A stretch of DNA of 64,000 bases from Candidatus Faecalibacterium faecigallinarum (GTDB lineage Bacteria; Bacillota; Clostridia; Oscillospirales; Ruminococcaceae). The notes under the pieces are model-generated. The model was not told the origin of the DNA and did no database searches. It was given only the letters and a program-made list of their open reading frames with translations. The stretch covers positions 1-64,000 of the forward strand of contig DWWN01000060.1 of NCBI GenBank assembly GCA_019119685.1, written 5' to 3'. Shown piece by piece: positions 61,609 through 64,000 of this stretch (the first letter of the stretch is position 1; every line of letters starts with the position of its first letter). The position numbers and the translations under genes were made by a program.

Positions 61609-62577
61609 TCACAATTTTTCAAGGACCCGCAGACGGGCCGAGCGGCTGCGCCGGTTGTCGGCCAGCTCGCCGGGCTTTGCTTCGATGGGCTTGCGGGTGA
61701 TCAGCTTTGCCTTTGCCTTGCCGCCGCAGACACAGACCGGGAACTCGGGCGGACAGGTGCAGGCGGTGGCCCAGCGGCGGAACTTGTTCTTCACCAGCCT
61801 GTCCTCCAAAGAGTGGAAGGTGATGACGCAGAACCGCCCGCCGGGTCGCAGGGCGCTGAAAATGGCGTCCAGGCCCTCGTCCAGGGCGTCCAGCTCATGG
61901 TTCACCGCGATGCGCAGCGCCTGAAAGCTGCGCCGGGCCGGGTTTTTGTCCTTGCGGCGGACCGCCGGAGGCATGGCCGACGCCACCAGCCCCGCCAGCT
62001 GCAGCGTCGTCTCGACGGGAGCCTCCTGCCGGGCCTCCACGATCTTGCCGGCGACCTGCCAGGCATAGGGCTCCTCGCCGTAATCCCGCAGGATGCGGGC
62101 CAGTTCTTCCCGGTCGAGCGTGTTGACCAGGTCGGCGGCGGTGGTGCCCTCCTGGCTCATCCGCATATCCAGCGGCGCGTCGGCCCGGTAGGAAAAGCCC
62201 CGCTCTGCATCGTCCAGCTGGTGGCTGGAGACGCCCAGGTCCAGCAGCGCTCCGTCGATGGCCTCCACCCCGACCGAGGCCAGGGCGCCGGCCGCATAGC
62301 GGAAATTGGTCTGCACCACAACGGCAGGCAGCCCCGCCAGCCGCTGGCGGGCCGTCTGGACCGCGTCGGGGTCCTGGTCCAAAGCGATGAGCCAGCCGCC
62401 GGCCGCGGCGTCCAGCCGGCTGGCAATGGCCCGGGAATGGCCCGCGCCCCCTGCCGTGCCGTCCAGATAGATACCGCCGGGGCGGATGTTCAGCCCTTCC
62501 AGGCATTCTTCCAGCAGCACAGGTACATGCTCGAAAGAAGCCGGGTCAAATGCCTGCTGGGTTTGTTCGTCGTTCAT
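61609..62577 (-). CDS. rsmH: 16S rRNA (cytosine-1402 N4)-methyltransferase
   Basis: 322 residues from the ATG at 62577 after AAAGGAGG. HVPVLLEECLEGL at the start, DGTAGGAGHSRAI for SAM binding, LLDLGVSSHQLDDAERGFS, and ITFHSLEDRLVKNKF. Upstream open frame is rejected because homologues begin near FEHVPVLL. Second gene of the cluster. Confidence 0.97.
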   Translation of the reverse strand: MNDEQTQQAFDPASFEHVPVLLEECLEGLNIRPGGIYLDGTAGGAGHSRAIASRLDAAAGGWLIALDQDPDAVQTARQRLAGLPAVVVQTNFRYAAGALASVGVEAIDGALLDLGVSSHQLDDAERGFSYRADAPLDMRMSQEGTTAADLVNTLDREELARILRDYGEEPYAWQVAGKIVEARQEAPVETTLQLAGLVASAMPPAVRRKDKNPARRSFQALRIAVNHELDALDEGLDAIFSALRPGGRFCVITFHSLEDRLVKNKFRRWATACTCPPEFPVCVCGGKAKAKLITRKPIEAKPGELADNRRSRSARLRVLEKL

Positions 62578-62609
62578 GGGGCCCGCCTCCTTTCCTGTCG
62601 AAATATGTT

Positions 62610-63029
62610 TCAGATGTGGAGTTCCCGCAGGCGGGCGGCCCGCTGCTCGTTGGTCACGGCGGCCCGGCGGGCATCCCAGCGGGCGGCGTCCCAGATCTCG
62701 GCGTGGTTGCGGTTGCCGATGACGGCCACCGTCTTGCCCAGCCCAGCGTAGGCCCGCAGGCTGGCCGGCAGGAGGATGCGCCCCTGCTTGTCCGGCGTCA
62801 CCTCGCAGGCGGTGCTGAACAAATCGCCGGTGATCTCCCAGCTGTCCATCAGCTCGTCCGCGCCCAGCCGCTCCGAGATGCGTTCCACCTCGGCCATGGG
62901 CAGGGCGAAGAGGCACTGGTCCAGCCACTCCATCACCACAAAGCTCTCGCCCATCCCCTCCCGGAATTTGGCCGGGAAGTTCAGGCGGCCCTTGGCGTCG
63001 ATGGCGCAGTCATACCGTCCAAAGAACAC
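62610..63029 (-). CDS. mraZ: MraZ, repressor of the cluster
   Basis: 139 residues from a GTG at 63029, chosen because MraZ proteins start with (M/V)FFGRYD. Two AbrB-like halves: AIDAKGRLNFPAKFRE and VTPDKQGRILLPASLR. It binds GTGGGGAG-type repeats upstream of itself. The repeats are present here. Confidence 0.95.
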   Translation of the reverse strand: MFFGRYDCAIDAKGRLNFPAKFREGMGESFVVMEWLDQCLFALPMAEVERISERLGADELMDSWEITGDLFSTACEVTPDKQGRILLPASLRAYAGLGKTVAVIGNRNHAEIWDAARWDARRAAVTNEQRAARLRELHI

Positions 63030-63064
63030 CCTGACCGCCCCCTTTTGTGGCCCGAGATGGGGTG

Positions 63065-63133
63065 TGCTCCCCACTTCTCCCTACTTTACTCCACTGATAA
63101 AGTTATTGTAACAAATCAGCCCGGTGAATGCAA
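63065..63133 (-). promoter_or_regulatory. Cluster promoter with three MraZ boxes
   Basis: On the minus strand TTGCAT (63133-63128) and TACAAT (63110-63105) are 17 bp apart. Three 10-bp units follow, GTGGAGTAAA (63094-63085), GTAGGGAGAA (63084-63075) and GTGGGGAGCA (63074-63065). The spacing matches known MraZ operators of repeated TGGGN. Confidence 0.88.
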
Positions 63134-63176
63134 TAGTTTTTGCCCGACTTTTTCCGCCAATTTTCCGCAGCCTGTC

Positions 63177-63213
63177 CAAAGAAAAGAACCCCTGCCGCTG
63201 TGGGCAGGGGTTC
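63177..63213 (-). terminator. Terminator of the coiled-coil gene
   Basis: The minus strand GAACCCCTGCC / GGCAGGGGTTC perfect stem is followed by TTTTCTTT. It insulates the mraZ promoter. Confidence 0.9.
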
Positions 63214-63240
63214 GGGATGGACAGCGCCGGGTCACGGCTG

Positions 63241-63696
63241 TTATTTCTTGGGCGGCTGGCGCAGGCTGGCGCGGACGTTCTTCACCTGGGAGGCGTTGGC
63301 GACCATCGTCTCCTCGGTGGTCTTGAGCATATTGTCGCAGTAATCCGCGGTGGTCTGGCGCAGCGTGCGGCTCTCGGCCTGGGCCTGGGCCATGATCTCC
63401 GAGGCCCGCTGCTGGGCGCTCTTGACGATTTCCGATTCGCTCACCAGCACGCGGGCCCGTTCCTCCGCCTGGCGGATGATGGCCTTGGCCTGGGCGTTGG
63501 CCGAATCCACGATCTGGCTGCGGTCGTTGACGATGGCCTGGGCCTGGCGCAGCTCGCCGGGGAGGTTGGCGCGGATCTCATCCAGATATTCCTGGATCTG
63601 GTCCACGTCTACGATCCGCTTGCCCCCCGACAGGGGCATATTGGCGCTTTCGGCCAGGGCATCCTCGATGGTATCCAACAGTTCATTGACGTTCAT
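63241..63696 (-). CDS. Coiled-coil protein, function unknown
   Basis: 151 residues from the ATG at 63696 after GGAAGGGGGAG. NVNELLDTIEDALAESANMPLSGGKRIVDVDQI is followed by a long Ala/Gln/Glu-rich helix (about 50-140), with no membrane segment. Databases often label such proteins as ATPase or V-type ATPase subunit H-like, which the sequence does not support by itself. It overlaps the rsmD stop by 4 bases (ATGA), so the two are coupled. A DivIVA-like or scaffold role is possible but unproven. Confidence 0.8.
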   Translation of the reverse strand: MNVNELLDTIEDALAESANMPLSGGKRIVDVDQIQEYLDEIRANLPGELRQAQAIVNDRSQIVDSANAQAKAIIRQAEERARVLVSESEIVKSAQQRASEIMAQAQAESRTLRQTTADYCDNMLKTTEETMVANASQVKNVRASLRQPPKK

Positions 63697-64000
63697 ACAG
63701 TTTCTCCCCCTTCCGCTTCGCTGGGGCGGGGCTTTGTGTACCGCCACAGCAGCACGCGGCCGTACCGGTACTGTTTGCGCAGCACCAGACTGCCCACCTG
63801 GGCGGGCAGGACCAGTTTTGCCTCGCTCTCACACAGGACGATGCCGCCGGGCGCGACGACTTTTTCCACCGCTGGCAGCACCTCCTCCAGCATCCCCTGG
63901 CGGAAAGGCGGGTCCAGCAGCACCAGGTCGAACTGCTCATGGCAGGCCGTCAGCCAGCGCGCGGCATCCCCCACGCTGACCCGGCTGCGGTCGAACAGGC
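63693..64000 (-). CDS. rsmD: 16S rRNA (guanine-966 N2)-methyltransferase, C-terminal part
   Basis: The open frame reaches the window edge, so the N-terminal SAM domain is missing. The visible 101 residues include DLVLLDPPFRQGMLEEVL, the DPPF/Y catalytic motif of N2-guanine methyltransferases, and a GGIVLCES strand. RsmD in this position upstream of small genes is common in Bacillota. Confidence 0.85.
   Translation of the reverse strand, partial: LFDRSRVSVGDAARWLTACHEQFDLVLLDPPFRQGMLEEVLPAVEKVVAPGGIVLCESEAKLVLPAQVGSLVLRKQYRYGRVLLWRYTKPRPSEAEGGETV

Overview
The window is a GC-rich chromosomal segment from a Gram-positive bacterium of the Bacillota. The best guess is the Faecalibacterium / Gemmiger / Subdoligranulum part of the Oscillospiraceae. 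This rests on gene content (mraZ-rsmH-ftsL-pbp-murF cluster, rplU-rpmA-obgE block, YfmF/YfmH pair, mrnC, HxlR regulator), on sporulation-type cell-wall genes, and on several families of intergenic palindromic repeats. No species call is made. Promoters are unusually easy to read: many genes have TTGACA-like / TATAAT-like hexamers exactly 17 bp apart.

Layout. 1-750 is the 3' end of a large serine recombinase, the right edge of an integrated element with visibly lower GC. It stops inside an XRE-type membrane regulator gene whose 3' half continues to 1402. 1800-2828 holds a flavin reductase and a divergent HxlR regulator with interlocked promoters. 2937-5334 is a polar amino-acid ABC importer, followed by tRNA-Pro(CGG) and tRNA-Gln(CTG). 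6034-7113 is phosphofructokinase. 7565-14010 is a dTDP-rhamnose and glycosyltransferase locus without rfbC. 14511-20839 carries gdhA, a methyltransferase, an Mrp ATPase, a SpoIID-like protein and a CLC transporter, separated by repeat-rich gaps. tRNA-Pro(GGG) and uvrA-uvrB-radC follow to 26.9 kb. 27.0-29.6 kb is a plus-strand pair (RluD-type pseudouridine synthase, ComM-like ATPase).

29.6-41.9 kb holds small membrane proteins, lysA, a FlaA1/CapD-type sugar dehydratase, a SpoVB-type flippase, a PASTA pseudokinase, yebC, an RsmF-like methyltransferase, a 63-residue Asn/Ser-rich protein, mrnC and obgE. 42.0-47.8 kb holds rpmA, rplU, lgt, the YfmH/YfmF M16 pair, a VanY-like protein without zinc ligands, and a BlaI-family repressor. 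serC-serA is on the plus strand at 48.1-50.3 kb. 50.4-63.1 kb is the division and cell-wall cluster, read leftward: mraZ, rsmH, ftsL, pbp, murF, mraY-like, ftsW, (terminator) murG, ftsQ, murE. murD, murC and ftsZ are absent. The window ends in a coiled-coil gene and a partial rsmD.

How the genes fit together. Much of the window builds the cell envelope: DAP supply (lysA), lipid-linked precursor assembly, septal synthesis, surface polysaccharide and lipoprotein maturation. The most unusual theme is that several envelope proteins look catalytically disarmed: the MraY-like protein in the cluster, the VanY-like carboxypeptidase, the PASTA kinase-like protein and one M16 partner. Whether these are regulatory or scaffold proteins is the most interesting open question here.
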